Origin: Campylobacter sp. RM10537
Lineage (GTDB): Bacteria; Campylobacterota; Campylobacteria; Campylobacterales; Campylobacteraceae
NCBI RefSeq assembly: GCF_022369435.1
Contig: NZ_CP059597.1
Location: forward strand, 62,001-126,000
DNA: 64,000 nucleotides
Direction of reading: 5' to 3'
In this document: positions 33,666 to 42,251 of the stretch, piece by piece
Layout of the letters: every line of letters starts with the position of its first letter
Position numbering within the stretch: the stretch's first letter is position 1
Program-made: the position numbers and the translations under genes
Notes under the pieces: generated by a model
What the model was told of the DNA's origin: nothing
Database searches by the model: none
What the model saw: only the letters and a program-made list of their open reading frames with translations

Positions 33666-33997
33666 TAATTCTCTTTAGAACTGAATTTTAAACCTATTAC
33701 ACCGAGCAATAAAAGCAGTATGAAAAAGATTTTTAAAATAGAAAATTTTTCATGAAAAATAGCAATTTCAGCCACTACAATACCAGCGGTTCCAATGCCT
33801 ACAAAAACACTATAAGCTATGCTAATTTCTATTTTTTTGCATGCTTTTAAAAAACAATTAAAAGAGATAAAAATTCCAATAGCTGTTAAAAGATAGTGCC
33901 AAATTTCATAGGAGTATTTTAAACCACTCACCCAAAAACATTCTATTAAGGCTCCAAAAATAACCCATAACCAAGCAGTATTTAATTCTTTTTTCAA
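33665..33997 (-). CDS. SMR-family efflux protein, first member of a pair
   Basis: The 110-residue, four-helix protein has the SMR glutamate in VIFGALIECFWVSGLKYS (residue 19) and YSVFVGIGTAGIVVAEIAIF in helix 3. A short cytoplasmic tail GLKFSSKEN ends it. Its WVSGLKY sequence after the glutamate resembles the Gdx/SugE-like subtype more than EmrE. It is translated together with the following SMR gene, and no other cargo gene is present. Confidence 0.85.
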   Translation of the reverse strand: MKKELNTAWLWVIFGALIECFWVSGLKYSYEIWHYLLTAIGIFISFNCFLKACKKIEISIAYSVFVGIGTAGIVVAEIAIFHEKFSILKIFFILLLLLGVIGLKFSSKEN

Positions 33998-34065
33998 AAA
34001 AATATCCCAAATACAGTTTTAAATCGTAATTATATACTTTTTTACTTTTAACTAAGCCAATATTA

Positions 34066-34073
34066 GATAAAAT
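34066..34073 (+). promoter_or_regulatory. Predicted -10 element for rplY-pth
   Basis: GATAAAAT lies 31 bases before the rplY ATG, and a GAAAGGA ribosome site sits just before the gene. The box is a one-mismatch version of TATAAT. Inference from sequence. Confidence 0.35.
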
Positions 34074-34103
34074 TAACGCTTATTTTTTTGAAAGGATAAA
34101 AAG

Positions 34104-34640
34104 ATGTTAGAAGGTATCGTTAGAGAGAGTATCGGTAGAAAAGCAGCTAAAGCTTTAAAAAGAGATGGTTATCTAATAGCAAACATCTATGGTAAAGGAC
34201 TAGAAAATATCCATGCTGCTTTTAAGGTCAATGAATTCATTAAAGAAGTTCGTAAAAAAACAACTTTAGCTTTTGATGTTAAAGTAGGTTCTCAAACTTT
34301 AAATGTTGTGGTTGTGGATTATCAAAAAGATCCAGTTACAAGCGATTTAAAACACGTGGACTTAAAAGTTGCACAAAAAGGTGTAATTTCTAAATATATG
34401 GTTCCAGTTAAAATCACAGGAACCGCTATCGGTCTTAAAAATAAAGGTGTTTTAATCCAATCTAAAAGAAGATTAAAAGTTAAATGCAAGGCTGAAAATT
34501 TACCAAATTTCTTTGAACTTGATGTTAGCAAACTTGATGTAGGTGATGCTTTACTTGTTCGTGATGTAGTAGTTCCTGAAGGTGTTACTATTTTAGACGC
34601 TGATAGGATAGCGGTTGTTGGCGTAGAAAAAGCTAGATGA
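34104..34640 (+). CDS. rplY: 50S ribosomal protein L25 (CTC family)
   Basis: L25/CTC binds 5S rRNA. The 178-residue protein is the long CTC form: an N-terminal L25 domain ([20 protein letters not shown] ... [19 protein letters not shown]) followed by a C-terminal TL5-like beta domain to residue 178. It overlaps pth by 4 bases, a common pairing of L25 with peptidyl-tRNA hydrolase. Counterpart of Cj0311 (recalled). Confidence 0.94.
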   Translation: MLEGIVRESIGRKAAKALKRDGYLIANIYGKGLENIHAAFKVNEFIKEVRKKTTLAFDVKVGSQTLNVVVVDYQKDPVTSDLKHVDLKVAQKGVISKYMVPVKITGTAIGLKNKGVLIQSKRRLKVKCKAENLPNFFELDVSKLDVGDALLVRDVVVPEGVTILDADRIAVVGVEKAR

Positions 34641-35179
34641 TATTAGTCGTAGGGCTTGGCAATATAGGCGAGGAATATAAAAATACTCGCCATAATGTAG
34701 GCTTTATGCTCATTGATTTAATCTTAAAAGATCAAAATTTTACAAATCTTACGAATTCAAAATTTAAAGGAGAACTATTTAAAATCGGTTCTTCTTTGCT
34801 TCTTCTTAAACCTAGTACTTACATGAATAATTCAGGCATTAGTGTTAAAGCGGTTAAAGATTTTTACAAATGTGAAAGAATTATAGTTATACATGATGAT
34901 ATCGATATTAATTTAGGGGCTTTGCGTTTTAAAAAAGGTGGATCAAGTGGTGGACATAATGGGCTAAAAAGTATCGATTCTTTATGCGGAAATGATTATG
35001 AAAGAATACGTATAGGAGTAGGAAAAGGAGAGGATGTTATTTCGCATGTTCTAGGACAATTTAACAATGAGGAAAAAATAATTTTAGATAAAATCTTAGA
35101 GCACTCTAAAAAAGCATTATTTAAACTAGTTGAAAAAGATTTATCAAGTGTTTCATCTTTGTATAGTTTAAGAGCTTAA
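34637..35179 (+). CDS. pth: Peptidyl-tRNA hydrolase
   Basis: Pth recycles peptidyl-tRNA released from stalled ribosomes. The 180-residue protein has [20 protein letters not shown] (conserved Asn and catalytic His), the [12 protein letters not shown] motif and [20 protein letters not shown] with the catalytic Asp. GGHNGLKSI is also present. It sits between rplY (4-base overlap) and the LptF/G gene (1-base gap). Confidence 0.95.
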   Translation: MILVVGLGNIGEEYKNTRHNVGFMLIDLILKDQNFTNLTNSKFKGELFKIGSSLLLLKPSTYMNNSGISVKAVKDFYKCERIIVIHDDIDINLGALRFKKGGSSGGHNGLKSIDSLCGNDYERIRIGVGKGEDVISHVLGQFNNEEKIILDKILEHSKKALFKLVEKDLSSVSSLYSLRA

Positions 35180-35180
35180 A

Positions 35181-36239
35181 ATGTGGATTTTTTTTCGTTT
35201 TATTTCAGAAATTTATCTTAAGAATTTTTTTATAATATTTTTATCTTTAATTGGTTTTTATTGCGGTATTGATTTACTTTTAAATTTTAAAGATTTGCCA
35301 CAAAGTGTGAATCTTCAATTACTCTATACAGTTTTTTTAGCTTGTTCTGCTGTACCTTATATTTTACCACTTTCTATTGTTTTTGCATTTATATTATCGC
35401 TCATTTCAATGATTAGAACCAATGAGTTTGTAAGTTTTTATGCTTTGGGTATCAGTAAAAATTTGGTTGTTATTTTCCCTTTTTTATGGGCTTTGTTTTT
35501 TTGCTGTATTTATATTGGTTTAAATTTTACTTCTTTTGCTTATGCAAATGATTATAAAAAAAATATTTTAAAAAATGGAGTTTTAAATAAACAAGGTGGA
35601 GAAGTTTTTTTAAAATTTAATAATGATTTTGTTTATATTTCCAAAATAAATAATGGTCAAAATAGTGTCCAAAATATAAAAATTTTTGATCTTAATAACT
35701 CAACCTTAAATTCTTTTGTTGAAGCTAAAACAGCATCCTTTAAAGATGGAAATTGGATCTTAAAAGATGGAAATTCAACCACACTTCCTAAAGAATATAT
35801 TCTTGGAGCCAAAGGGCTTGATGTGCAAGAATTTAAGGAATTGAGTGCCTTGGAAGGTTTTAAACCAAAAATTATTGAAAGTGTTGCAAGCAACAGTAAT
35901 TATTCTATTTTAGATGCTTGGGAGAGTTTAAAGCTTTTTAAAGATCAAAATATTAGTATAGAAACACTAAAGATTAATCTTTATAAACTTATATTTATGC
36001 CTTTTTTTGCCCCTTTTTTAATGCTTATTATGTATTATTATTTTCCTGTTATTTCTAGATTTTTTAATCTTGCTTTTGTCGCTTTTGTCGCTTTTATTGT
36101 GACATTACTGTCTTGGGGGCTTTTATTTTTGTTTTCAAGATTAAGTGAAAATGGTGTTATAATCAGTGAAATTGGTATTGTTTTACCTATTGTATTATTA
36201 GGTTTTTTTAGTTTAATGAAATTTTATAAAAATCGCTGA
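35181..36239 (+). CDS. LptF/LptG-family LPS export permease
   Basis: The 352-residue protein is a YjgP/YjgQ-type permease of the Lpt machine that extracts LPS or LOS from the inner membrane. It has three N-terminal hydrophobic segments (about 10-30, 45-70, 95-115), a periplasmic beta-jellyroll (about 120-250) and three C-terminal segments (about 265-345). Whether it is LptF or LptG cannot be decided by eye; C. jejuni Cj0313 (recalled) is often called LptG. It follows pth directly. Confidence 0.82.
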   Translation: MWIFFRFISEIYLKNFFIIFLSLIGFYCGIDLLLNFKDLPQSVNLQLLYTVFLACSAVPYILPLSIVFAFILSLISMIRTNEFVSFYALGISKNLVVIFPFLWALFFCCIYIGLNFTSFAYANDYKKNILKNGVLNKQGGEVFLKFNNDFVYISKINNGQNSVQNIKIFDLNNSTLNSFVEAKTASFKDGNWILKDGNSTTLPKEYILGAKGLDVQEFKELSALEGFKPKIIESVASNSNYSILDAWESLKLFKDQNISIETLKINLYKLIFMPFFAPFLMLIMYYYFPVISRFFNLAFVAFVAFIVTLLSWGLLFLFSRLSENGVIISEIGIVLPIVLLGFFSLMKFYKNR

Positions 36240-36268
36240 TTAAATATTAAAATTTAAAGAAGGAAAAT

Positions 36269-37477
36269 ATGGATTATAAAAAACTTAAAAATGAATTTCA
36301 AACCCCTTTTTATATTTATAATTTTGATGCGATTAAAGAAAAATTTTTAGAATTAAAAAATGCTTTTAAAGCTAGAAAGTCACAAATTTTTTATGCAGTA
36401 AAAGCTAATTCAAATTTAAGTCTTTTACAAATGCTTGTAAAATTAGATAGCGGATTTGATTGTGTAAGTATAGGTGAAGTTAAACGCGCTTTAAAAGTTG
36501 GTGCAAAACCTTATAAAATTATTTTTAGCGGAGTGGGTAAAACTGCAGAAGAATTAAAACTTGCTTTAAAATATAATATTTTATATATTAATCTTGAAAG
36601 CGAAGCTGAAATGATGCTTTTAGAACAAGTAGCTAAAGAATTAAATACTAAAGCAAGAATTAGCATCAGAGTTAATCCTAATGTAGATGCAAAGACTCAT
36701 CCTTATATTTCTACTGGATTAAATGAAAATAAATTTGGAGTTGAAATTGAGTGTGCTAAGAAGATGTATATTTATGCAAATAATTCTCCTTTTTTAGAGC
36801 CTGTTGGGGTGCATTTTCATATAGGTTCTCAGCTTTTAAATTTAACTCCTATATATGAGGCAGCTAGTATTGTTTCAAAACTTGTTAAAGAATTAAAGGC
36901 TTTAAAAATTAATCTTAAATTTTTTGATATTGGTGGAGGACTTGGTGTAGCTTATGAAAAACAGGATTTAGAGCCTAATCTTTATGAGTATGCTCAAAGA
37001 ATTTTATCTAACCTTAATGGACTTGATGTGACTATTGGAATGGAACCTGGACGATTTTTAGTAGCCAAAAATGGAGAATTTGTTTGCTCAGTTCTTTATG
37101 AAAAATATAATAAAACAAAGCGTTTTATCATTGTTGATGGAGCGATGAATGATTTAATACGTCCAAGTTTATATGAGGCTTATCATGAAATTTATATGCC
37201 TTACAATCAAGGAGAAGAAACCCCTTGTGATGTTGTGGGCGGGGTTTGTGAAAGTGGTGATTTTTTTGCTAAAGCAAGATTGTTACCTTATACACAAAAT
37301 GGTGATATAATGGTTATTAAAAATGCTGGAGCATATGGCTTTAGTATGAGTAGTAATTATAATACTAGAAATAAAGTTTGCGAATTAGCTTTAGAAGATG
37401 GTATAGTAAGATTGATTCGCCAAAGAGAAAGCTTTGAAGATCAAATTGCTTTAGAGGAGAAGTTTATAAAGGTTTAA
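36269..37477 (+). CDS. lysA: Diaminopimelate decarboxylase
   Basis: LysA removes CO2 from meso-diaminopimelate to give lysine. The 402-residue PLP enzyme has the cofactor lysine in IFYAVKANSNLSLLQ, FDIGGGLGVAYEK, the dimer-site motif EPGRFLVAKNGE and VCESGDFFAK with the catalytic Cys, then NAGAYGFSMSSNYN. A good GAAGGA ribosome site precedes it. The lysA-HAD-pheA cluster follows the same order as Cj0314-Cj0316 (recalled). Confidence 0.96.
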   Translation: MDYKKLKNEFQTPFYIYNFDAIKEKFLELKNAFKARKSQIFYAVKANSNLSLLQMLVKLDSGFDCVSIGEVKRALKVGAKPYKIIFSGVGKTAEELKLALKYNILYINLESEAEMMLLEQVAKELNTKARISIRVNPNVDAKTHPYISTGLNENKFGVEIECAKKMYIYANNSPFLEPVGVHFHIGSQLLNLTPIYEAASIVSKLVKELKALKINLKFFDIGGGLGVAYEKQDLEPNLYEYAQRILSNLNGLDVTIGMEPGRFLVAKNGEFVCSVLYEKYNKTKRFIIVDGAMNDLIRPSLYEAYHEIYMPYNQGEETPCDVVGGVCESGDFFAKARLLPYTQNGDIMVIKNAGAYGFSMSSNYNTRNKVCELALEDGIVRLIRQRESFEDQIALEEKFIKV

Positions 37478-37478
37478 A

Positions 37479-38246
37479 ATGTTTTTTTTAGATGTTCAAG
37501 GAACGCTTATTTCAGATGCTGATAAATCTTTAATTTTTGGAGCCAAAGAATTAATTGATTTTTTAAATACAAATAATTTTGCTTATGTGATTATCACAAA
37601 TAATACTAAAAAACTTGATTTTTTAGAAATTTTAAGACAAAAGGGCTTAAATATAAAAGATAATGCTTATTTGGATCCTTTTTGCATTTTAAAAACTCTT
37701 TTTAAGCCTTGTAAAGTTTCTGCTTTTGGTGCTAATGAGTTTTTGCAAAGTCTTGAAATGCTTGGCTTTAAGTTGGATTTTAAAAATCCAGAATTAGTTC
37801 TTATTGCTAGTTTTGATGATTTTAAATTTAATGATTTTGCTAGCATTATAAAAATGATTGAAAATGGAGTTAAAATTGTGGCTATGCATGAAAGTAGCAT
37901 TTATAAAAAAGACAATAAATCTTACCCAGGGGTAGGAAGTATAATGGCTATGCTTAAAAACGCAATTCATTTTGAATATGATGTTGTGGGTAAGCCAAGT
38001 GTGATTTTTTATAATGAGGCTTTGAAATTGTTAAAAACGCAAAATCAAAATGCTCGATTTGAAGATATAAAAATAATCAGTGACGATTTTAAAGGGGATT
38101 TGTTTAAAGCAAAAGAATTAAATATGAAAACTTATTTAGTTTTAAGTGGAAAACTAAATAATACTAAAGGCATTGATACAAGCGTTCTTGATGGAGTTTA
38201 TCCGAGTGTTTTTGAAATTTTAAAGGAAGAGCAATGCTTGATTTAA
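37479..38246 (+). CDS. NagD-like HAD-superfamily hydrolase
   Basis: The 255-residue protein is a HAD class IIA phosphatase. Motif I reads FFLDVQGTLISDADKS (DxQGT in place of DxDGT), motif II FAYVIITNNTKK, a capping region sits in the middle (GVGSIMAMLKNAIHFEYDVV, GKPSVIFYNEAL) and the last acidic motif is IISDDFKGDLFKAKELNM. The second motif I aspartate is replaced by glutamine, which would usually weaken phosphatase chemistry, so the true activity is uncertain. It overlaps pheA by 13 bases. Counterpart of Cj0315 (recalled). Confidence 0.82.
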   Translation: MFFLDVQGTLISDADKSLIFGAKELIDFLNTNNFAYVIITNNTKKLDFLEILRQKGLNIKDNAYLDPFCILKTLFKPCKVSAFGANEFLQSLEMLGFKLDFKNPELVLIASFDDFKFNDFASIIKMIENGVKIVAMHESSIYKKDNKSYPGVGSIMAMLKNAIHFEYDVVGKPSVIFYNEALKLLKTQNQNARFEDIKIISDDFKGDLFKAKELNMKTYLVLSGKLNNTKGIDTSVLDGVYPSVFEILKEEQCLI

Positions 38247-38494
38247 AAGAATTAAGAGAAAAAATTGATAAAATAGATGATGAAATTTTAGAGCTTTTAA
38301 ATGAAAGAATGACTTATGTTAAAATTATAGGAGAAATTAAAAAAAAACATAATAAAGAAATTTATTATCCCAAAAGAGAAAAAGAGATTATTGATCGTTT
38401 AAAAAATAAAAATTTAAAAAATTTAGATCATGATGCTATAGAATTGATTTATGACAAAATTTTTGCCATTGCAAGAACTTTGGAAAGATTTTAA
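38234..38494 (+). CDS. pheA: Chorismate mutase domain only; pheA lacking its prephenate dehydratase part
   Basis: The 86-residue product is an AroQ-type chorismate mutase, which turns chorismate into prephenate: LREKIDKIDDEILELLNERM, VKIIGEIKKKHN, YYPKREKEIIDRLK and the closing helix AIELIYDKIFAIARTLERF. In C. jejuni pheA is bifunctional (about 357 residues) with a prephenate dehydratase and ACT domain after this point, followed by hisC (recalled). Here a stop follows exactly at the domain border and only a 219-base A/T-rich gap precedes fliF. The phenylalanine-specific step and hisC are therefore missing from this locus. The remaining domain looks intact and could still serve tyrosine synthesis. 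Confidence 0.88.
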   Translation: MLDLKELREKIDKIDDEILELLNERMTYVKIIGEIKKKHNKEIYYPKREKEIIDRLKNKNLKNLDHDAIELIYDKIFAIARTLERF

Positions 38495-38713
38495 AATAAA
38501 CTTTATATTTTTTATAACAAAAATATAAAATTAAATGTAAATTTTTAAAAATTATAAAGTGCTTTTTGCTAAAATGTTTGATAATGTAAAATAATTTATG
38601 AGTTTAATAAATAAATTTGGTAAAATTACATTAAAATTGATAAAATTTGCTGATTTTATTGAAATTTAAAGAATTAAAAATATAAAAATCATTAAGCTGG
38701 GGACTAGAAATTA

Positions 38714-40396
38714 ATGGATTTTAAAGAAATGCTACACCAAATCGGACAACTTTTTCAAAAATTAACTCGTAAGCAATTGATTGTTATTGCTGCGTCTATA
38801 GTAGTGGTTGTAGGTTTTTTGGTATTTTTAGCATTATTTCGCGGAGGTGGAAACGGTTCTAGCGATGGATATGCAGTTTTAGTAGAAAATGTTAGTCCTA
38901 GCTCTTCAGCTGCTATTGTAGCTAAGCTTGAGCAAAACAATATCCCTTACAAACTTGCTAGTGAAAATAAAATTTTAGTTCCTAAAGATCAGGTTTATCG
39001 CCAAAGAATGTTCATTGCAAGCGAAGGACTTATTAAGGATAGTCGTATAGGTTTTGAAGCTTTTGATCAACAGCAATTTGGCGCAACCGATCAAGATATC
39101 GCTATAAAGTATAGAAGAGCCCTTGAAGGGGAACTATCAAGAACAATTGAAACTTTAGAGCCTATTCGTAGTGCAGTCGTGCATATAGCTATTCCAAAAG
39201 ATTCTGTTTTTACAGAAAGACAAATTCCGCCAACCGCTTCAGTAGTAGTTAATGTTAAAGAAGGTCTAAGGCTTACGACAAAGCAAATTGATGGGATTAA
39301 AAATATCGTTTCGGCTGCAGTTGCAAATCTTAAAAAAGACAATATTAAAATCAGTGATCAAAGAGGTATTCCTTTAGATGATAAAGATAACAGTGATGAT
39401 TTAGTTCGAGAGCAGATCAAATATAAAAGCGATCAAGAAAAAGCCTTAGAAGATAAAATTATAGAGAATTTAGCCCCTTTTGCAGGAGGCACAGATAAGG
39501 TAAAAGTGAGTGTAAATATAGATTTTGATTTTTCTAAACAAGAATCTCAAAGCGAAATTTATGATCCAAATACTGTTATAAGAAGTGAGCAAACTTTAAA
39601 TGAAGAAAGAACTGGAAGAAAAGATCGTGAAATTCAAGGTGTTCCAGGTGCGGTTTCAAATATAGGTCCTGTTGAAGGGCTTGATAATAAGGGAGAAATT
39701 GATACTTATAAGAAAAATCAAGTTACAACCAATAATGAAATTTCAAAAACAATTACCAATACAAAAAAACAATTTGCAACCATTATTAGAACTTCAGCTG
39801 CAGTTACGATTGATGGAAAATATCAAGATGTTGTTGATGCAAATGGAGATGTTAAAAGTGAATATGTTCCTCTCACAAAACAAGAACTAGCTAGTATAGA
39901 AAGTATCGTTAAAAGTACTATTAATTACAATCAAGCTAGGGGTGATAGCGTTGTAGTGCAAAATTTACCATTCCATCGTGAAACTATTAGAGTTGAAAGT
40001 AAGGTTAAAACATTTTACAATCGTTTCGTTGAGCCTTTCATTCCACCTGTTAAGTATTTTATTGCAGCGTTTTTGCTTTTTATCTTTTACAAAAAAGTCA
40101 TTACTCCATTTACGCAAAAAATGCTCGAGGATATGGCTGCACAAGAAGAGGCTCAAGAAGGAGGAGTCAATGCTATTATTGATGATGCTGAAGATGCATT
40201 AGAGAAATTTAATGCAGCTAGGAAAAAAGTTGAAGAACAACTTGGTTTTGGAGATGGCTTTAATGAAGATACCATCCAGTATGAGGTTTTACTTGAAAAA
40301 TTAAGAGGTTTGGTAAGTGATAAGGGTGAAGAAATTGCTGCACTTTTACAGAATTTAATTCAAAATGATAGTGAATTTGGTGATAAGGATATATAG
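38714..40396 (+). CDS. fliF: Flagellar MS-ring protein FliF
   Basis: FliF forms the MS ring, the base on which the flagellar motor and export gate assemble. The 560-residue protein has an N-terminal membrane helix (about 23-42), a large periplasmic domain with ring-building motifs (SSSAAIVAKLEQNNIPYKLA, GFEAFDQQQFGATDQD, RSAVVHIAIPKDSVF, PPTASVVVNV), a second helix (about 440-458) and a cytoplasmic tail that binds FliG. It starts fliF-fliG-fliH-dxs. The 219 bases before it hold its promoter region but no clear sigma-54 or sigma-28 box that I could read. Confidence 0.96.
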   Translation: MDFKEMLHQIGQLFQKLTRKQLIVIAASIVVVVGFLVFLALFRGGGNGSSDGYAVLVENVSPSSSAAIVAKLEQNNIPYKLASENKILVPKDQVYRQRMFIASEGLIKDSRIGFEAFDQQQFGATDQDIAIKYRRALEGELSRTIETLEPIRSAVVHIAIPKDSVFTERQIPPTASVVVNVKEGLRLTTKQIDGIKNIVSAAVANLKKDNIKISDQRGIPLDDKDNSDDLVREQIKYKSDQEKALEDKIIENLAPFAGGTDKVKVSVNIDFDFSKQESQSEIYDPNTVIRSEQTLNEERTGRKDREIQGVPGAVSNIGPVEGLDNKGEIDTYKKNQVTTNNEISKTITNTKKQFATIIRTSAAVTIDGKYQDVVDANGDVKSEYVPLTKQELASIESIVKSTINYNQARGDSVVVQNLPFHRETIRVESKVKTFYNRFVEPFIPPVKYFIAAFLLFIFYKKVITPFTQKMLEDMAAQEEAQEGGVNAIIDDAEDALEKFNAARKKVEEQLGFGDGFNEDTIQYEVLLEKLRGLVSDKGEEIAALLQNLIQNDSEFGDKDI

Positions 40397-41425
40397 ATGA
40401 TCAAGCTTAGTGAAGAACAAAAAATGGTTTATGATGATTTATCGATGCCTGAAAAGGTAGCGATTTTTCTTATACAGCTTGGTGAAGATGCTACAACTTC
40501 TGTTTTTTCGCATATGGAAATTGATGTTATTACAGAAATTTCACGATATATTGCTATGGCAAAAAATGTTGATAGATCTGTAGCAACAGCTGTTTTGGAA
40601 GAATTTTATACCTTACTTCAATCTAATCAATATATTAAAAGTGGTGGTTTAGAATACGCTAAAGAAATACTATTTCGTACTTTTGGTCCTGAAATTGCTA
40701 ATAAAATTCTTGAAAAACTTACTAAAAGTATGGAAAATAATCAGAATTTTGCTTATTTGGCACAAATTAAACCTCAGCAACTTGCTGATTTTATTGTAAA
40801 AGAACATCCACAAACTATTGCTCTTATTTTAGCACACATGGATTCAATTCATGCTGCGGAAACTTTAGAGTATTTTAGTGATGAATTAAGAGCTGAAGTT
40901 GTGATCAGAATGGCAAATCTTGGGGATATTTCTCCAAGCATTATTAAAAGGGTTTCTGCTGTATTGGAAAGCAAGCTTGAAAGTCTTACTTCTTATAAAG
41001 TTGAAGTGGGTGGTCCAAGAGCCGTGGCTGAAGTGCTTAATCGCTTGGGACAAAAGGCTTCTAAATCTACTATTACTTATATTGAACAAAGTGATGAGAG
41101 GCTGGCTGAAACTATTAAAGAACTTATGTTTACTTTTGATGATATACAAAAACTCAGCACTCAAGCAATAAGAGAAATTTTAAAAGTAGCAGATAAAAAA
41201 GATCTTATGATAGGTCTTAAAGGAGCTAGTGAAGAATTAAAACAAAAATTCTTAGCAAATATGTCTACACGTGCGAGTGAAGCTTTTCTTGAAGAAATGG
41301 GATTTTTGGGAGCTGTGCGTGTGAAAGATGTTGAAGATGCGCAAAGAAAAGTGGTTGAAGTGGTTCAAAAATTAGCAGAACAAGGCCTAGTTCAAACAGG
41401 CGATGCTGATGAAATGATAGAGTAG
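40397..41425 (+). CDS. fliG: Flagellar motor switch protein FliG
   Basis: FliG links the MS ring to the C ring and carries the torque helix contacted by MotA. The 342-residue protein has FliG-N (to about 110), the middle domain with the EHPQ motif in KEHPQTIALILAHM, the linker and FliG-C with charged torque residues around FDDIQKLSTQAIREILKVAD. It starts right after the fliF stop. Length and domains are standard. Confidence 0.97.
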   Translation: MIKLSEEQKMVYDDLSMPEKVAIFLIQLGEDATTSVFSHMEIDVITEISRYIAMAKNVDRSVATAVLEEFYTLLQSNQYIKSGGLEYAKEILFRTFGPEIANKILEKLTKSMENNQNFAYLAQIKPQQLADFIVKEHPQTIALILAHMDSIHAAETLEYFSDELRAEVVIRMANLGDISPSIIKRVSAVLESKLESLTSYKVEVGGPRAVAEVLNRLGQKASKSTITYIEQSDERLAETIKELMFTFDDIQKLSTQAIREILKVADKKDLMIGLKGASEELKQKFLANMSTRASEAFLEEMGFLGAVRVKDVEDAQRKVVEVVQKLAEQGLVQTGDADEMIE

Positions 41426-41432
41426 GTAGAAA

Positions 41433-42251
41433 ATGGCTAGTCGTAGTAATGTTATTTCAGGTGCAACTTCAGAACAGCATGTTGTTGAAGGTTATCATTT
41501 TAAGGTTATTTCAGAATTTGATAATAAAGTAGAGAAAAATACTCAAGAAAATGAGAAAGCAATTCCCACTCCTACAACGCCAGAATTAAAACAAGAAGAA
41601 GTGTCCAATTTAGAACCTATACAAAATGAATCCAATACAATACCTGCTTTTCAACCAAGTTTTGTAGAGGATTTACTTAAAAAAACTGATGAAATGTCAA
41701 GCAATATTATAAAACTTCAAATGCAAATTGAAAGTCAAGAAAATGAATTTAACAATCGCTTAAATTCTGAACTTGAAAATGCTAAAGAAAAATTTTCAAA
41801 AGAAGGATACGAAAAAGCTAAGATAGAATTCCAAAAAGAATTAGATGAATTAAAAGATAAATATTTAAAAAGCATTGCCAAGCTTGATGAAGCTTGTATA
41901 AAATTAGATTCTTTTATAGAAAAAAATGAAAAAGAATTAGCTGATACAGCTATAGATATAGCTAAAGAAGTTATTATTAAAGAACTTGAAAATAATTCTA
42001 GCAAAATCGCATATGCTTTAGCTCAAAATTTAGTGAGTGAATTAAAAGGGGCTAATGCAATTGAAATTAAGGTTAATTCTAATGATTATGATTATTTAAA
42101 AGAGCATTTTAATGAGTTTAAACACATAAAAATAAGCCTTGATGATGCTATTAGCAAAGGAAGTGTGATTATCTTAAGTGATGCTGGAAATATAGAATCT
42201 AATTTAAATTCTCGTTTGACTAAAATTAAAAAGATGATCAATAATGAATGA
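41433..42251 (+). CDS. fliH: Flagellar export stator protein FliH
   Basis: FliH regulates the FliI ATPase of the flagellar type III export apparatus. The 272-residue protein has a polar, low-complexity N-terminal region (about 1-85), a long alpha-helical coiled-coil (about 85-165, LENAKEKFSKEGYEKAKIEF and LDELKDKYLKSIAKLD) and a C-terminal V-ATPase E-subunit-like domain (TAIDIAKEVIIKELENNSSK). It lies 7 bases after fliG and overlaps dxs by 8 bases. Confidence 0.9.
   Translation: MASRSNVISGATSEQHVVEGYHFKVISEFDNKVEKNTQENEKAIPTPTTPELKQEEVSNLEPIQNESNTIPAFQPSFVEDLLKKTDEMSSNIIKLQMQIESQENEFNNRLNSELENAKEKFSKEGYEKAKIEFQKELDELKDKYLKSIAKLDEACIKLDSFIEKNEKELADTAIDIAKEVIIKELENNSSKIAYALAQNLVSELKGANAIEIKVNSNDYDYLKEHFNEFKHIKISLDDAISKGSVIILSDAGNIESNLNSRLTKIKKMINNE

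Noticed and set aside
38495..38713. Search for a remnant of prephenate dehydratase or hisC
   Set aside because: No readable fragment in any frame; the gap looks like plain A/T-rich promoter DNA for fliF.
38495..38713. Sigma-54 promoter for fliF
   Set aside because: No GG-N10-GC type -24/-12 element with the Campylobacter consensus could be read.
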